Assembly (NCBI RefSeq): GCF_000758625.1 | Contig: NZ_CP009283.1 | Coordinates: forward strand, 3,297,501-3,361,500 | Direction: 5' to 3' | Source: Paenibacillus sp. FSL R7-0273 | GTDB lineage: Bacteria; Bacillota; Bacilli; Paenibacillales; Paenibacillaceae | Length of the DNA stretch: 64,000 bases | In this document: positions 8,071 through 18,100 of the stretch, piece after piece | How positions within the stretch are numbered: position 1 is the first letter of the stretch | Layout of the letters: each line of letters begins with the position of its first letter | Notes under the pieces: model-generated | What the model was told of the DNA's origin: nothing | What the model saw: the letters and a program-made list of their open reading frames with translations, nothing else | The model's database searches: none | Translations under genes and position numbers: made by a program

Positions 8071-8667
8071 ATGTCCAAGAAAGAGCGCCAGCAGAAGCTG
8101 CTTCACATAATAGACGGAAATCCCTTTGTGACTGACCGTGAACTGACCCGGCAACTCAAGGTGAGCATCCAGACTATCCGGCTGGACAGGCTGGAGCTGG
8201 GAATCCCGGAGCTGCGTGAACGGATGAAGCAGATGGCAGAACATTCCTATGATCAGGTGCGTTCACTGCCGCCGGATGAAATCATCGGGGATATTGTCGA
8301 TCTGCAGCTGGACAAGAGCGGTATTTCCATATTCGAAATCCGTGAGGAGCATGTCTTCTCGCGGAACGGCATTGCCCGCGGACATTATGTGTTCGCCCAG
8401 GCCAATTCACTGGCGGTGGCGGTTATCAATGACGAGATCGCCCTGACGGCTTCCGCCGATATCCGGTTTGTGCGGATGGTCCGGCTCGGGGAGAAATGTA
8501 TTGCCAAGGCGCAGGTGCGTTCACTGGCCGGCCGGGGCGGCAAGGCCGAAGTGGATGTGTTTACGTATGTCGGTGAGGAACAGGTGTTTCAGGGCCATTT
8601 TGTAGTGTACCGGTCTGCAGTTGAAGAATACAGCGAAGGGGGAAACCGCAATGCTGATCGCCATTGA
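8071..8667 (+). CDS. fapR: Fatty acid biosynthesis transcriptional regulator FapR
   Basis: FapR is the malonyl-CoA-responsive repressor of fatty-acid and phospholipid genes. The 198-residue protein has an N-terminal DeoR-like helix-turn-helix (VTDRELTRQLKVSIQTIRLDRLELGIPELRER) and a C-terminal hotdog domain with the ligand-site text FEIREEHVFSRNGIARGHYVFAQANSLAVAVI. Its own operator lies about 200 bases upstream. The first standard start is ATG 8071, but the strong AGGAGGTGAG (8047-8056) is too far from it and fits an in-frame ATA at 8062 instead, so the real N-terminus may carry three more residues. It overlaps plsX by 17 bases. Confidence 0.95.
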   Translation: MSKKERQQKLLHIIDGNPFVTDRELTRQLKVSIQTIRLDRLELGIPELRERMKQMAEHSYDQVRSLPPDEIIGDIVDLQLDKSGISIFEIREEHVFSRNGIARGHYVFAQANSLAVAVINDEIALTASADIRFVRMVRLGEKCIAKAQVRSLAGRGGKAEVDVFTYVGEEQVFQGHFVVYRSAVEEYSEGGNRNADRH

Positions 8668-9640
8668 TGCGATGGGCGGGGATAATGCACCTGAATGTAA
8701 TGTGGAAGGTGCGTTAGCTGCGGCCGCAGAATGGAGCGATACCCGGCTGGTGCTGGTCGGCGACGAAGCCAGGCTTGCACCGCTTCTGAAGGATAAGCCG
8801 TCTAATCTGACGGTGCGTCATGCGGGGGAAGTAATCAGCTCCGATGAGGAGCCAGTGAAGGCGGTCCGCCGCAAAAAGGATTCATCGATGGTCGTAGCCG
8901 GACGGATGGTGCGTGAGGGCGAAGCCGATGCCATGATTTCTTCGGGAAACACAGGAGCCCTGATGACTACCGGGCTGCTGGTTGTGGGAAGAATGAACGG
9001 TATCGAACGTCCTGCGCTGGCTCCGATGATTCCAACCCTGGATGATGTCGGTGTGCTGGCATTAGACCTGGGAGCGAACATGGATGCGAAGCCTCAGCAT
9101 CTGGCGCAGTATGCGCTGATGGGCAGTATCTACCGCAGCAAGGTGCACGGGATTGCGAAGCCGAGGGTAGGTCTATTGAATGTCGGAACAGAGCCCGGCA
9201 AGGGCAATGAGCTGACTAAGGAAGCTTATCCGCTGCTGGAGGCACTGCCGGGCATTCATTTTGTCGGCAATGTGGAGGCACGCGATGTGCTGACAGGCGC
9301 CTGCGATGTGCTTGTCTGCGACGGCTTTGCCGGGAATATCCTGCTTAAGACGCTGGAGGGGACGGCAGGGGCCATGTTCTCCCTGCTTAAGGAGCAGTTC
9401 AGCAAATCCCTCAAAACCAAGCTCGGTGCAGCAATTCTAATGCCTGAGCTTAGAAGCCTCAAAGGTAAAATGGATTACAAGGAGCACGGCGGTGCGCCGC
9501 TGCTGGGCCTCAGCGGCCTGGTCGTGAAGGGCCACGGCTCTTCGGACGGCAATGCGGTCAAGAATGCGGTCAGACAGGCGCGGATAGCGCTGCAGGCAGG
9601 GCTTGTGCCCGGCATATCCAAGGAAATTAGCGGGAAGTGA
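8651..9640 (+). CDS. plsX: Phosphate acyltransferase PlsX
   Basis: PlsX makes acyl-phosphate from acyl-ACP, feeding PlsY and membrane phospholipid synthesis. The 329 residues begin MLIAIDAMGGDNAPE and include SSGNTGALM, LDLGANMDAKPQHLAQYA and VCDGFAGNILLKT, all hallmark stretches. ATG 8651 has AAGGGGGAA upstream and lies within the end of fapR, implying coupled translation. It is followed directly by fabH. Confidence 0.97.
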   Translation: MLIAIDAMGGDNAPECNVEGALAAAAEWSDTRLVLVGDEARLAPLLKDKPSNLTVRHAGEVISSDEEPVKAVRRKKDSSMVVAGRMVREGEADAMISSGNTGALMTTGLLVVGRMNGIERPALAPMIPTLDDVGVLALDLGANMDAKPQHLAQYALMGSIYRSKVHGIAKPRVGLLNVGTEPGKGNELTKEAYPLLEALPGIHFVGNVEARDVLTGACDVLVCDGFAGNILLKTLEGTAGAMFSLLKEQFSKSLKTKLGAAILMPELRSLKGKMDYKEHGGAPLLGLSGLVVKGHGSSDGNAVKNAVRQARIALQAGLVPGISKEISGK

Positions 9641-9648
9641 GTGACGAT

Positions 9649-10638
9649 ATGAATCAGATGCGTTCGGTAGGGATTATCGGTACAGGAAAGTATGTGCCTG
9701 AGCAAATATTGACTAACAGCGATCTCGAAAAGATCGTAGAAACCAATGATGAATGGATTGTCAGCCGTACTGGCATCCGTGAACGGCATATTGCGGCGCC
9801 GCACGAGGCGACCTCGGATCTGGCCTATGAGGCTGCCCTGAAGGCGCTGGCATCCGCCGGAATGAAGGCGGAAGAGCTGGATCTTATTATTGTTGCTACC
9901 ATTACACCGGACACCTCGTTCCCTTCCACTGCCTGCATCCTGCAGGATAAGCTGGGTGCGAAGGGTGCTGCGGCTTTTGACCTGTCTGCTGCATGCTCGG
10001 GCTTTGTCTACAGCCTGGCAACAGCGACAAGCTTCATTAAAACCGGCATGTATAACAATGCGCTGGTTATCGGAGCGGACACGCTTTCCCGTATCACTGA
10101 CTATACGGACCGCAACACCTGTGTGCTGTTCGGAGACGGGGCAGGCGCCGTGATTTTAGGCGAAGTTCCGGAAGGCCGCGGATTCCAGTCATTCGACCTG
10201 GGTGCAGAGGGAGCGGGCGGCAGCCTGCTGAAGCTTGAAGCGGGCGGCTCGCGCCTCCCCGCATCCAGCCAGACCATTGAAGACAAGAAGCATTTCATCT
10301 ATATGAACGGCCGTGAGGTATTTAAATTTGCTGTGCGGGTAATGGGTACGGCGACTGAACGTGTGCTTACCAAGGCAGGACTCACCAAGGAAAACATCGA
10401 TCTGTTTGTACCGCATCAGGCGAACATCCGGATCATCCAGTCAGCGATGCAGCGTCTTGATCTGCCGGAAGAAAAATGCGTGATTAATGTAGACCGCTAC
10501 GCTAACACTTCAGCAGCCTCCATTCCGCTGGCACTGGTGGAAGCGGCAGAGGAAGGCCGGATGAAGGAAGGCGACACGGTACTTATGGTCGGCTTTGGCG
10601 GCGGGCTTACCTGGGGCGCTTCCGTACTGATCTGGTAA
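9649..10638 (+). CDS. fabH: 3-oxoacyl-[ACP] synthase III (KAS III)
   Basis: FabH condenses acyl-CoA with malonyl-ACP to start each fatty-acid chain; in Firmicutes it prefers branched primers. The 329-residue protein starts GIIGTGKYVPEQILTN and has the catalytic triad Cys (AACSGFVYS), His (PHQANIRII) and Asn (NTSAASIPLA). ATG 9649 gives the usual family N-terminus. A GTG at 9637 that overlaps the plsX stop is an alternative and would add four residues. Confidence 0.97.
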   Translation: MNQMRSVGIIGTGKYVPEQILTNSDLEKIVETNDEWIVSRTGIRERHIAAPHEATSDLAYEAALKALASAGMKAEELDLIIVATITPDTSFPSTACILQDKLGAKGAAAFDLSAACSGFVYSLATATSFIKTGMYNNALVIGADTLSRITDYTDRNTCVLFGDGAGAVILGEVPEGRGFQSFDLGAEGAGGSLLKLEAGGSRLPASSQTIEDKKHFIYMNGREVFKFAVRVMGTATERVLTKAGLTKENIDLFVPHQANIRIIQSAMQRLDLPEEKCVINVDRYANTSAASIPLALVEAAEEGRMKEGDTVLMVGFGGGLTWGASVLIW

Positions 10639-10707
10639 ACGAATAATGAAGCCCGTGTATCGGACGGATAACACACCGATGTAAGGGAACTTGAAGGAGT
10701 TTGTACG

Positions 10708-11631
10708 ATGGGTAAAATTGCATTTGTCTTCCCCGGCCAGGGTGCGCAGGCTGTCGGGATGGGTAAGGATATTTATGACGCACTGCCGCAGAGCCGTGCC
10801 GTGTTTGAACAAGGTGACAAGGTGCTCGGCTTTGACCTGAGCAAGCTTGTGTTTGAAGGTCCGGACAACGAGCTTAAGCAGACGGTGAACACCCAGCCTG
10901 CCCTTGTAACAACAAGTGTTGCCTATCTTACAGCACTTAGCGATAAAGGCATTAAGCCGGATTATGTTGCCGGCCACAGTCTTGGTGAATACAGCGCGCT
11001 TGTAGCCGCAGGCGTTCTCTCCTATGAGGATGCTGTGCAGCTGGTCCGGCTGCGCGGACGTTTTATGGAGGAAGCAGTGCCGGGCGGACAAGGCGCCATG
11101 GCAGCTGTGCTGGGCGCAGAGCGCGGGGCGCTTGCTGATTTGTGCCGCAGCATTTCGGAAACCGGCAGCATCGTAGAGCTGGCTAACGTCAACTGCCCCG
11201 GCCAGATTGTAGTCTCAGGCTCACAGGAAGGCGTTGCAGCGGTAGTTGCGCGGGTTAAGGAAGCCGGCGGCAAGCGGGCAATTCCGCTGGAGGTCAGCGG
11301 ACCGTTCCATTCGTCGATGATGAAGGAGGCTGCTGAACGGCTGGCAGCCGAGCTTGCGCATGTAACCTTTAACACTCCGGCGGTACCGGTGGTTGTTAAT
11401 GTCACTGCCCAGCCTGTAAATGATCCCGAACAAATCCGGGAGCTGCTTGTGCAGCAGGTATATTCACCTGTACTCTGGCAGGACAGTGTGGAATGGCTGA
11501 TTGCAGCCGGCGTGGATACCTTTGTTGAAATCGGCTCCGGCAGCGTACTGGCCGGGCTGATCCGTAAAATCGATAAAACAGTCAAGGTAGTCAGCATTAA
11601 CAGCCTGGAAAGTGTTCAGGGAGAGCTGTAG
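10708..11631 (+). CDS. fabD: Malonyl-CoA:ACP transacylase
   Basis: FabD moves the malonyl group from CoA to ACP for fatty-acid elongation. It begins with FVFPGQGAQAVGMG, has the nucleophilic Ser in GHSLGEYSAL (about residue 92), the substrate Arg in LRGRFM, and the catalytic His in SGPFHSSMM. Its 307 residues match the family. The start has AAGGAG at good distance. The 69-base gap after fabH holds no clear terminator, so it is likely in the same transcript. Confidence 0.97.
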   Translation: MGKIAFVFPGQGAQAVGMGKDIYDALPQSRAVFEQGDKVLGFDLSKLVFEGPDNELKQTVNTQPALVTTSVAYLTALSDKGIKPDYVAGHSLGEYSALVAAGVLSYEDAVQLVRLRGRFMEEAVPGGQGAMAAVLGAERGALADLCRSISETGSIVELANVNCPGQIVVSGSQEGVAAVVARVKEAGGKRAIPLEVSGPFHSSMMKEAAERLAAELAHVTFNTPAVPVVVNVTAQPVNDPEQIRELLVQQVYSPVLWQDSVEWLIAAGVDTFVEIGSGSVLAGLIRKIDKTVKVVSINSLESVQGEL

Positions 11632-11676
11632 CTGCCTGGTGATATTACCGGTCATATGATAGAAAGGGGATATACA

Positions 11677-12426
11677 ATGTTCTCAGCATTACAAGGCCAG
11701 ACGGCCCTGGTTACCGGCGGCTCGCGCGGAATCGGCCGCAGCATTGCGCTTGCTCTTGCCGGGCACGGCGTGAAGGTAGCCGTTAATTATTCCGGCAGTG
11801 AAGCCGCAGCCCAGGAGACAGTTGCGCGTATTGCCGAGCTGGGCTCTGAGGGCATTGCCCTCAAGGGGAATGTCGGCAGCAGCGAGCAGGCGGAGAACCT
11901 CGTCAAGGAGGTTATCAACACCTGGGGCAGAATCGACATTCTGGTTAACAATGCCGGAATTACGCGGGATAATCTGATTATGCGCATGAAGGAAGAGGAG
12001 TTTGATCAGGTTATCGAGACCAATCTCAAAGGCGTGTTCAACTGCCTCAAGGCCGTTACACGTCCGATGATGAAGCAGCGCTACGGCCGGATTATTAACA
12101 TTTCCTCCGTAGTGGGCGTGACAGGCAATCCGGGTCAGATTAACTATACCGCCGCTAAGGCGGGGGTAATCGGAATGACCAAATCAGCGGCAAGGGAGCT
12201 TGCTTCCCGCGGAATTACGGTGAATTGCATTGCACCGGGGTTCATTGATACCGACATGACCCGTGAGCTGTCCGATGAAGTCCGCAGCGAGCTGGTGAAG
12301 GGGATTCCCCTTGCCCAGCTCGGGCGGCCGGAGGACATTGCTAACACGGCTGTATTTTTGGCCTCGCAAGGGGCAGCTTATATGACAGGCCAGACACTTC
12401 ATGTGGACGGCGGCATGTACATGTAA
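11677..12426 (+). CDS. fabG: 3-oxoacyl-[ACP] reductase
   Basis: FabG reduces 3-ketoacyl-ACP with NADPH in the elongation cycle. This 249-residue short-chain dehydrogenase has the Rossmann motif [10 protein letters not shown], the NNAG motif, and the catalytic Ser (NISSVVG) and YxxxK (YTAAK). ATG 11677 follows AAAGGGG; an earlier ATG at 11656 in the same frame lacks a ribosome site. The context between fabD and acpP separates it from other SDR enzymes. Confidence 0.97.
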   Translation: MFSALQGQTALVTGGSRGIGRSIALALAGHGVKVAVNYSGSEAAAQETVARIAELGSEGIALKGNVGSSEQAENLVKEVINTWGRIDILVNNAGITRDNLIMRMKEEEFDQVIETNLKGVFNCLKAVTRPMMKQRYGRIINISSVVGVTGNPGQINYTAAKAGVIGMTKSAARELASRGITVNCIAPGFIDTDMTRELSDEVRSELVKGIPLAQLGRPEDIANTAVFLASQGAAYMTGQTLHVDGGMYM

Positions 12427-12548
12427 GGCTAAAGCAAGCTTTGAACAGCTATGGAGGGAACGGGAAGAGGCTGCCGGAAAGCGTTTTTTATGCTCTATGG
12501 TATTTTGACTTCATATCTCGTATAATACCAAAAGAGGAGGTGAACCGG

Positions 12549-12782
12549 ATGTCCGATGTATTGGAGCGTGTAAAACGCATTGTCATCGACCGCTTAGGTG
12601 CCGATGAAGCAGAGGTAACATTAGAAGCGTCTTTCAAAGATGATTTGGGTGCTGATTCTCTTGATGTAGTAGAATTGGTTATGGAATTGGAAGATGAATT
12701 CGATATGGAAATCTCTGATGAAGATGCAGAGAAGATTACGACCGTGGGTGAAGTTGTGAAGTACATACAATCTCATACCTAG
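12549..12782 (+). CDS. acpP: Acyl carrier protein
   Basis: ACP carries growing acyl chains on a phosphopantetheine arm. The 77-residue acidic protein has the attachment site [14 protein letters not shown] with Ser37 as the modified residue. ATG 12549 follows the very strong site AGAGGAGGTGAACCGG, fitting the high abundance of ACP. A TATAAT at 12521-12526 may give it an extra promoter. A GC-rich hairpin follows the gene. Confidence 0.97.
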   Translation: MSDVLERVKRIVIDRLGADEAEVTLEASFKDDLGADSLDVVELVMELEDEFDMEISDEDAEKITTVGEVVKYIQSHT

Positions 12783-12798
12783 AGTCATATGATTGAGG

Positions 12799-12821
12799 GT
12801 CCCGTCCCCGTGGGGGCGGGA
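12799..12821 (+). terminator. GC-rich hairpin after acpP
   Basis: GTCCCGTCCCC and GGGGGCGGGAC form an almost perfect stem with a two-base loop, followed by a mixed tract ending in ATTTT. The weak T-run suggests partial termination or 3'-end protection of acpP mRNA before fabF. Confidence 0.55.
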
Positions 12822-12996
12822 CTTCTCCTCATTTTACACGTATACAGCATTACAGCAGGCCCTTGGCCGCCATAATACGGGGAAAATTACAGAACCGCAG
12901 GCAGGATGCCTTGGCGGGACTGAAGTTTATATAGAGCGTTAGAGAGCACAGCTTCATAACAATGAAGTATACAGCCTACAGATGGGGTGATTGCGT

Positions 12997-14235
12997 TTGA
13001 GTCATAGAGTGGTTGTTACAGGTATGGGCGTAATAACGTCCCTGGGTAAGGATCTGGAGACCTTCTGGGAGAGCCTGATGAGCGGCAAATCCGGAGTTTC
13101 TACAGTGGATGCCTTTGATGTCAGTGATTATACAACGAAAATAGCAGCTTCGGTTAAGGATTTTGATGCGGAAGAGCGTTTCGGCCGCAAGGAAGCCCGC
13201 AAGATGGACCGTTTCGTGCAGTTTGCGGTAGCCGCCGGTGAGGAAGCGCTGAAGGACAGCGGACTTAAGATCGGTGAGGATATTGATGCAGAACGGATCG
13301 GCGTATCTGTCGGCTCCGGCATCGGGGGACTGGGAACATGGGAGGACAATCACAACCTGCTGCTCGAAAAAGGGCCAAAGCGCGTGAGCCCGTTCTTTAT
13401 CCCGATGATGATTGCCAATATGGGCTCCGGCCAGCTGTCGATTAACCTCGGCGCCAAAGGACCTAACACTACTACAGTTACGGCATGCGCGACAGGAAGC
13501 CACTCCATTGGAGAATCCTTCCGTCTGATCCAGCGCGGCGATGCGGATGCAATGATCTGCGGCGGTTCGGAAGCGACAATCCGTCCGACAGGCATGGCAG
13601 GCTTCTGTGCAATGAGAGCAATGTCCACGCGTAATGACGAGCCTGAGAAGGCCAGCCGCCCGTTTGATGTTGACCGTGACGGTTTCGTTATGGGTGAGGG
13701 CGCAGGTATCCTTATTCTCGAATCACTTGAGCATGCGGAGAAGCGCGGTGCGAAGATCTATGCTGAGGTTATCGGCTACGGCCTGAGTGCGGATGCGCAT
13801 CACATGACCGATCCGGATCCTGACGGTGCAGCACGCTGCATGAAGATGGCAATCCGTGATGCCGGAATTAACCCGGAGGATATCGATTATATCAACGCGC
13901 ACGGAACCTCCACACCTGCAGGCGACAAATCGGAAACGACTGCCGTTAAGAAGGCGCTTGGAGACCATGCTTATAAGGTGGCTATCAGCTCGACAAAGTC
14001 GATGACAGGGCATTTGCTTGGTGCAGCCGGCGGCGTTGAGGCGATCATCTGCGGTCTTTCCCTGCAGAAGAACAGGATTGCGCCTACGATTAACCTGGAT
14101 AACCAGGACCCGGAATGTGATCTGGATTATGTTCCGAACGTACCGCGTGAAGCCGAGCTTAACGTTGTGATGTCCAACTCATTCGGATTTGGGGGACATA
14201 ACGCTACCGTTATTCTCAAAAAATATAAACAGTAA
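12997..14235 (+). CDS. fabF: 3-oxoacyl-[ACP] synthase II (KAS II)
   Basis: FabF performs the main chain-elongation condensations and is the target of platensimycin and cerulenin-type inhibitors. The 412-residue protein starts RVVVTGMGVITSLG and has the catalytic Cys in TTVTACATGSHSIG, one His in NAHGTSTP and the second in STKSMTGHLLGAAG. TTG 12997 is chosen with GGGGTG seven bases ahead; TTG 12991 abuts that site. It sits 15 bases before rnc. Confidence 0.97.
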   Translation: MSHRVVVTGMGVITSLGKDLETFWESLMSGKSGVSTVDAFDVSDYTTKIAASVKDFDAEERFGRKEARKMDRFVQFAVAAGEEALKDSGLKIGEDIDAERIGVSVGSGIGGLGTWEDNHNLLLEKGPKRVSPFFIPMMIANMGSGQLSINLGAKGPNTTTVTACATGSHSIGESFRLIQRGDADAMICGGSEATIRPTGMAGFCAMRAMSTRNDEPEKASRPFDVDRDGFVMGEGAGILILESLEHAEKRGAKIYAEVIGYGLSADAHHMTDPDPDGAARCMKMAIRDAGINPEDIDYINAHGTSTPAGDKSETTAVKKALGDHAYKVAISSTKSMTGHLLGAAGGVEAIICGLSLQKNRIAPTINLDNQDPECDLDYVPNVPREAELNVVMSNSFGFGGHNATVILKKYKQ

Positions 14236-14250
14236 GGGGAGAACAGTGCA

Positions 14251-14955
14251 GTGAAAGGAGACCTGAAGCAGTTACAGAGCCAACTTCAAATCCAATTTCA
14301 CGATCCTGTACTTCTGAAGCAGGCCTTTACCCATGCATCTTATGTGAATGAACACCGGTTCAACCAGCATCAGGATAATGAGCGTCTGGAATTTCTGGGC
14401 GATGCCGTGCTGGAGCTGACGGTTTCTGAATATTTGTACAACCTGCTGCCGGACAGGCCTGAGGGAGAGCTGACCAAGCTGAGAGCAGCAATTGTATGTG
14501 AGCCTTCACTGGTCAAGTTTGCCGAAAGCCTCGGCTTCGGGCGGTTTGTATTGCTGGGCAAAGGGGAAGAGCTTACGGGCGGTCGAACCCGCCCGGCCCT
14601 GCTGGCTGATGTGTTCGAATCCTTCGTGGGAGCGCTTTATCTCGATCAGGGGCTGGAGACCGTACGCCGCTTTCTGGATAATCACGTATTCCCGCTTGTG
14701 GAGACGGACGGCAAGCTGCAAATGCAGATGAGCGATTTCAAGACTGAGCTTCAGGAGCTGATCCAGCACCACGGATTAGGTACACTGGAATACCGGATTA
14801 TTGAAGAGCGGGGACCGGCGCATGAGCGCGAATTTGTATCTGAGGTGTTTATGGCCAGCCAGTCGCTGGGCAGAGGCAACGGCCGTTCCAAGAAAGAAGC
14901 GGAGCAGCAGGCTGCAGCAGCAGCGCTTTTGCGGCTGAAGGAAGACGGCGCTTGA
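14251..14955 (+). CDS. rnc: Ribonuclease III
   Basis: RNase III cuts double-stranded RNA, including the 30S rRNA precursor. The 234-residue protein has the RNase III signature [14 protein letters not shown] with acidic metal ligands, a second acidic cluster at [15 protein letters not shown], and a C-terminal double-stranded RNA-binding domain ending in [15 protein letters not shown]. The start is GTG with GGGGAGAAC upstream. It is followed by a strong terminator, so smc has its own promoter. Confidence 0.97.
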   Translation: MKGDLKQLQSQLQIQFHDPVLLKQAFTHASYVNEHRFNQHQDNERLEFLGDAVLELTVSEYLYNLLPDRPEGELTKLRAAIVCEPSLVKFAESLGFGRFVLLGKGEELTGGRTRPALLADVFESFVGALYLDQGLETVRRFLDNHVFPLVETDGKLQMQMSDFKTELQELIQHHGLGTLEYRIIEERGPAHEREFVSEVFMASQSLGRGNGRSKKEAEQQAAAAALLRLKEDGA

Positions 14956-15011
14956 ATATTGCAATAATTGTAATCAAACAAGGTTAGGCTACCCGAGGCA
15001 GTTAGCGGAGG

Positions 15012-15071
15012 AGAGCAGCAATGGTCTGAATGCCGGCGATATGGCGGAGGTCAGACCTTTGCTGCTCTTTT
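15012..15071 (+). terminator. Long-stem terminator after rnc
   Basis: An 18-base arm at 15012-15029 pairs with 15051-15068 at 17 of 18 positions, with a loop of about 21 bases, and runs into five T residues. It ends the fapR-to-rnc transcription unit. Confidence 0.85.
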
Positions 15072-15085
15072 TCATTTATGGGGTC

Positions 15086-15134
15086 CCCGCAAAGTACCTG
15101 GTTAGCGTCCATGTATTGGCGTCACTTTGTGGGG
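15086..15134. repeat. Inverted repeat upstream of smc
   Basis: CCCCGCAAAGT (about 15086-15096) is matched by ACTTTGTGGGG (15124-15134), 10 of 11 pairs, with a spacer of about 27 bases. It lies just before the smc promoter and may be a structural or regulatory repeat. Confidence 0.4.
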
Positions 15135-15151
15135 TTATTTAGGAACGGCTA

Positions 15152-15160
15152 TGATATAAT
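15152..15160 (+). promoter_or_regulatory. Extended -10 promoter for smc
   Basis: TGATATAAT is a perfect TGn-TATAAT extended -10 element about 24 bases before the smc start, leaving a very short leader. No good -35 is present, as expected for this promoter type. Confidence 0.65.
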
Positions 15161-15183
15161 AGTTCAGAGGTGATAGGCGAGTT

Positions 15184-18100
15184 ATGTTTTTGAAACGGAT
15201 CGAATTGGCTGGCTTTAAATCTTTTGCCGACAAAACGGAAATGGAATTTGTACGCGGTATTACGGCTGTAGTAGGGCCTAACGGCAGCGGCAAAAGCAAT
15301 ATTTCCGACGGGATCCGCTGGGTGCTTGGTGAACAGAGCGCCAAGTCGCTGCGCGGCGGCAAGATGGAGGATATTATCTTTGCCGGAAGTGATGCGCGTA
15401 AAGCGGTGAACTATGGCGAGGTTTCACTCACTCTGGATAATGAGGATCATGTGCTGCCGCTGGATTTCAGTGAAGTGACAGTAACCCGGAGGGTGCACCG
15501 CAGCGGTGAGAGTGAGTATCTCATTAACAAACAATCCTGCCGGCTGAAGGACATCACAGAGCTGTTCATGGATACCGGAATTGGACGTGAGGCGTACTCT
15601 ATTATCGGACAGGGACGGATCGAAGAGATTCTCAGCACCCGCTCCGAGGACCGGCGCGGGATTTTTGAAGAGGCCTCAGGAATTGTTAAATATAAATCAC
15701 GCAAAAAGGACGCCGGACGCAAGCTGGATGAAACGGAGCAGAATTTGCTGCGCATCCATGACCTGCTCAGCGAGCTTGAGGATCAGATTGGCCCGCTGAA
15801 GGAGCAGTCCGAGAAGGCTATCCGTTATAAAGAGCTGCGGGAGCAGCTCAAGCAGCTGGAAATATCGGTCTATGTTCATCAGATCGAGGGGATTCATACC
15901 GCCTGGAAGGAAGGCAATGCGCGGCTTGAGGTGCTGGGCAAGGAACAGCTGGAGCTGTCGACCGTTGTATCCGCCCACGATGCCAAGCTGGAAAGCGGAC
16001 GGGCTGAGCTGCGGGCGCTGGAGGAACAGGTAGAGAGGCTGCAGGAGCAGCTGCTGCGCTACAGTGAAGCCTATGAAAAAAGCGAAGGCTACGGTGAGGT
16101 GCTTAAGGAGCGTAAAAAGAACCTGGAGGCGAACCGGGAGCAGCTGCTGGCTACTCTGGGCACTGTTGGAGAACGTTCTTCAGACCGTCAGCGTGAGCTG
16201 GCTGAGCTGGAGCTGAAGCTGGAGCAGGCGCGTCAGGCACTGGAGCATTTACGCGGAGAACTCGCTGCTGAGGAGACAAGGCTGGAGGGAGTTGCCGGCG
16301 GGATCAGCCAGAGCAAGGAAGAGCAGCTGAAGAGCTCTTTGCTTGAATTGATGAATATGATGGCCCAGGCCCGGAATGAAATCCGTTATGCGGACCAGCA
16401 GAAAGAGGGCCTGGAGCGGCGGATGAGCCGGAGCGCTGAGGAAAGCGGCAAATGGACCGCCCGGCTGGAGGAGCTGTCCGTATCCCAAAAGACACTGAAG
16501 GATCGGATTGCCGCACTCGGCAAAGAAATTGGTAATCTTCGGAACAGCTATATTACCGAAAGTGAGCAGACTAACAAACGGCATAAGCTGATTGAAGAGA
16601 CACAGGCCGGACTCCGCAAGTGGGAGCAGAAGCGTGAAGCACAGGTGTCCAGGCATGAGACGATGAAGGAGATGCAGGACGACTTCGACGGCTTTATGCT
16701 CGGGGTTAAGGAAGTGCTAAAGGGAGCCCGCAAAGGCCAGCTGAGCGGTGTGCACGGTGCTGTCGCTGAGCTGATATCCGTGCCTGAGCGTCTGGAAATG
16801 GCTGTTGAAACGGCGCTGGGCGCTTCACTGCAGCATGTCGTAATGGATAATGAAGCTGTATCCCGTCAGGCTATAGCCTTTCTGAAGCAGCGTCAACTGG
16901 GCCGGGCAACCTTTCTGCCGCTGGATGTTATCCGTCCGCGCCAGATTACCGGAAGCGACCGCAGCATGGTTGAGGGAGCTGACGGTTTTGTCGGGATCGG
17001 CTCTGAGCTTGTGGGCTTTGATGACAAGTACAGCAGCATTGTCGGCAGCCTCCTGGGCAACGTAGTTATTGCCGAGAATCTGGAGCAGGCTAACAAGATT
17101 GCTGCCAGATGCCAGTACCGCTACCGGGTTGTAACGCTTGAAGGTGATGTTGTGAACGCCGGCGGTTCAATGACCGGGGGCAGCCAGCATAAGAAAAATA
17201 ACAGTCTGCTGAGCCGCAAACGCCAGCTGGACCAGCTGTTCAGCGAGATTGAAGAAAGCGAGCGGCAGATCGCCAAGCTGAAGCAGGGCATCGGCCGGCT
17301 CAGGGAAGAGCAGGAGAATGCCTCGCGCAAGCTGGAGCAGCTGCGTCATGACGGAGATGAGAAGCGTCTTGAGGAGCAGCGTGTTGCCGGAGATCTGAAG
17401 CAGCTGGAGCAGGAGCTGCGCCATGTGCAGGAGCAGGTTGAAGGTGCCGGTGCGGAGCGAAGCGGCTTTGAGGCAGAGGTGAAGGGGCTGGAGGAAAGCC
17501 GTATACAGGCTGTAGCTGAGCTTGCCCGCCTTGAGCAGGAAGAAAAGGCTGCCCATGAAGCGATCCGCAATGCGGAGTCAGAGCGTAAAGCGAGCGAGTC
17601 CGCCAAGGAGGAGCTTCAGGGCAAACTGACGGGTATGAAGGTCGCAGAGGGTAAGCTGGATCAGGAGATTTTCTCGCTCGAGGAACAGCTGCGCCGGATG
17701 CGTCAGGATGCCGGCTCACAGGATAGAGAGCTGAAGCAGAGCCGCAGCCTGCTTATGACGATTGAGCAGGATCTGGAGGAGAATGTCCGTGAAGCGGTGA
17801 AGCAGCAGGAGAATCTGAACAGCTACCGGCTGAAACGGGATGAGAGTGCGGCAGCGCTTGACCTGGCCCGTGCAGACCGTGCTGCCCTGACCCGCAAGCT
17901 GGAGCTGGCTGAAGGCGAGACCAAGGATCAGCGGCAGGCACTCCGGGCCGTGGAGGACAAGCTCCGCACAACCGAGGTCTCGGTCGGAAGGCTCGATGTG
18001 GAGCTAGACAATATTCTGCGCAAGCTGAGTGAGGATTATGAGCTGAGCTATGAGCTGGCGAAGCAGCGCTATCCGGTGCCGGAGGATGTTCCGGCAGCCC

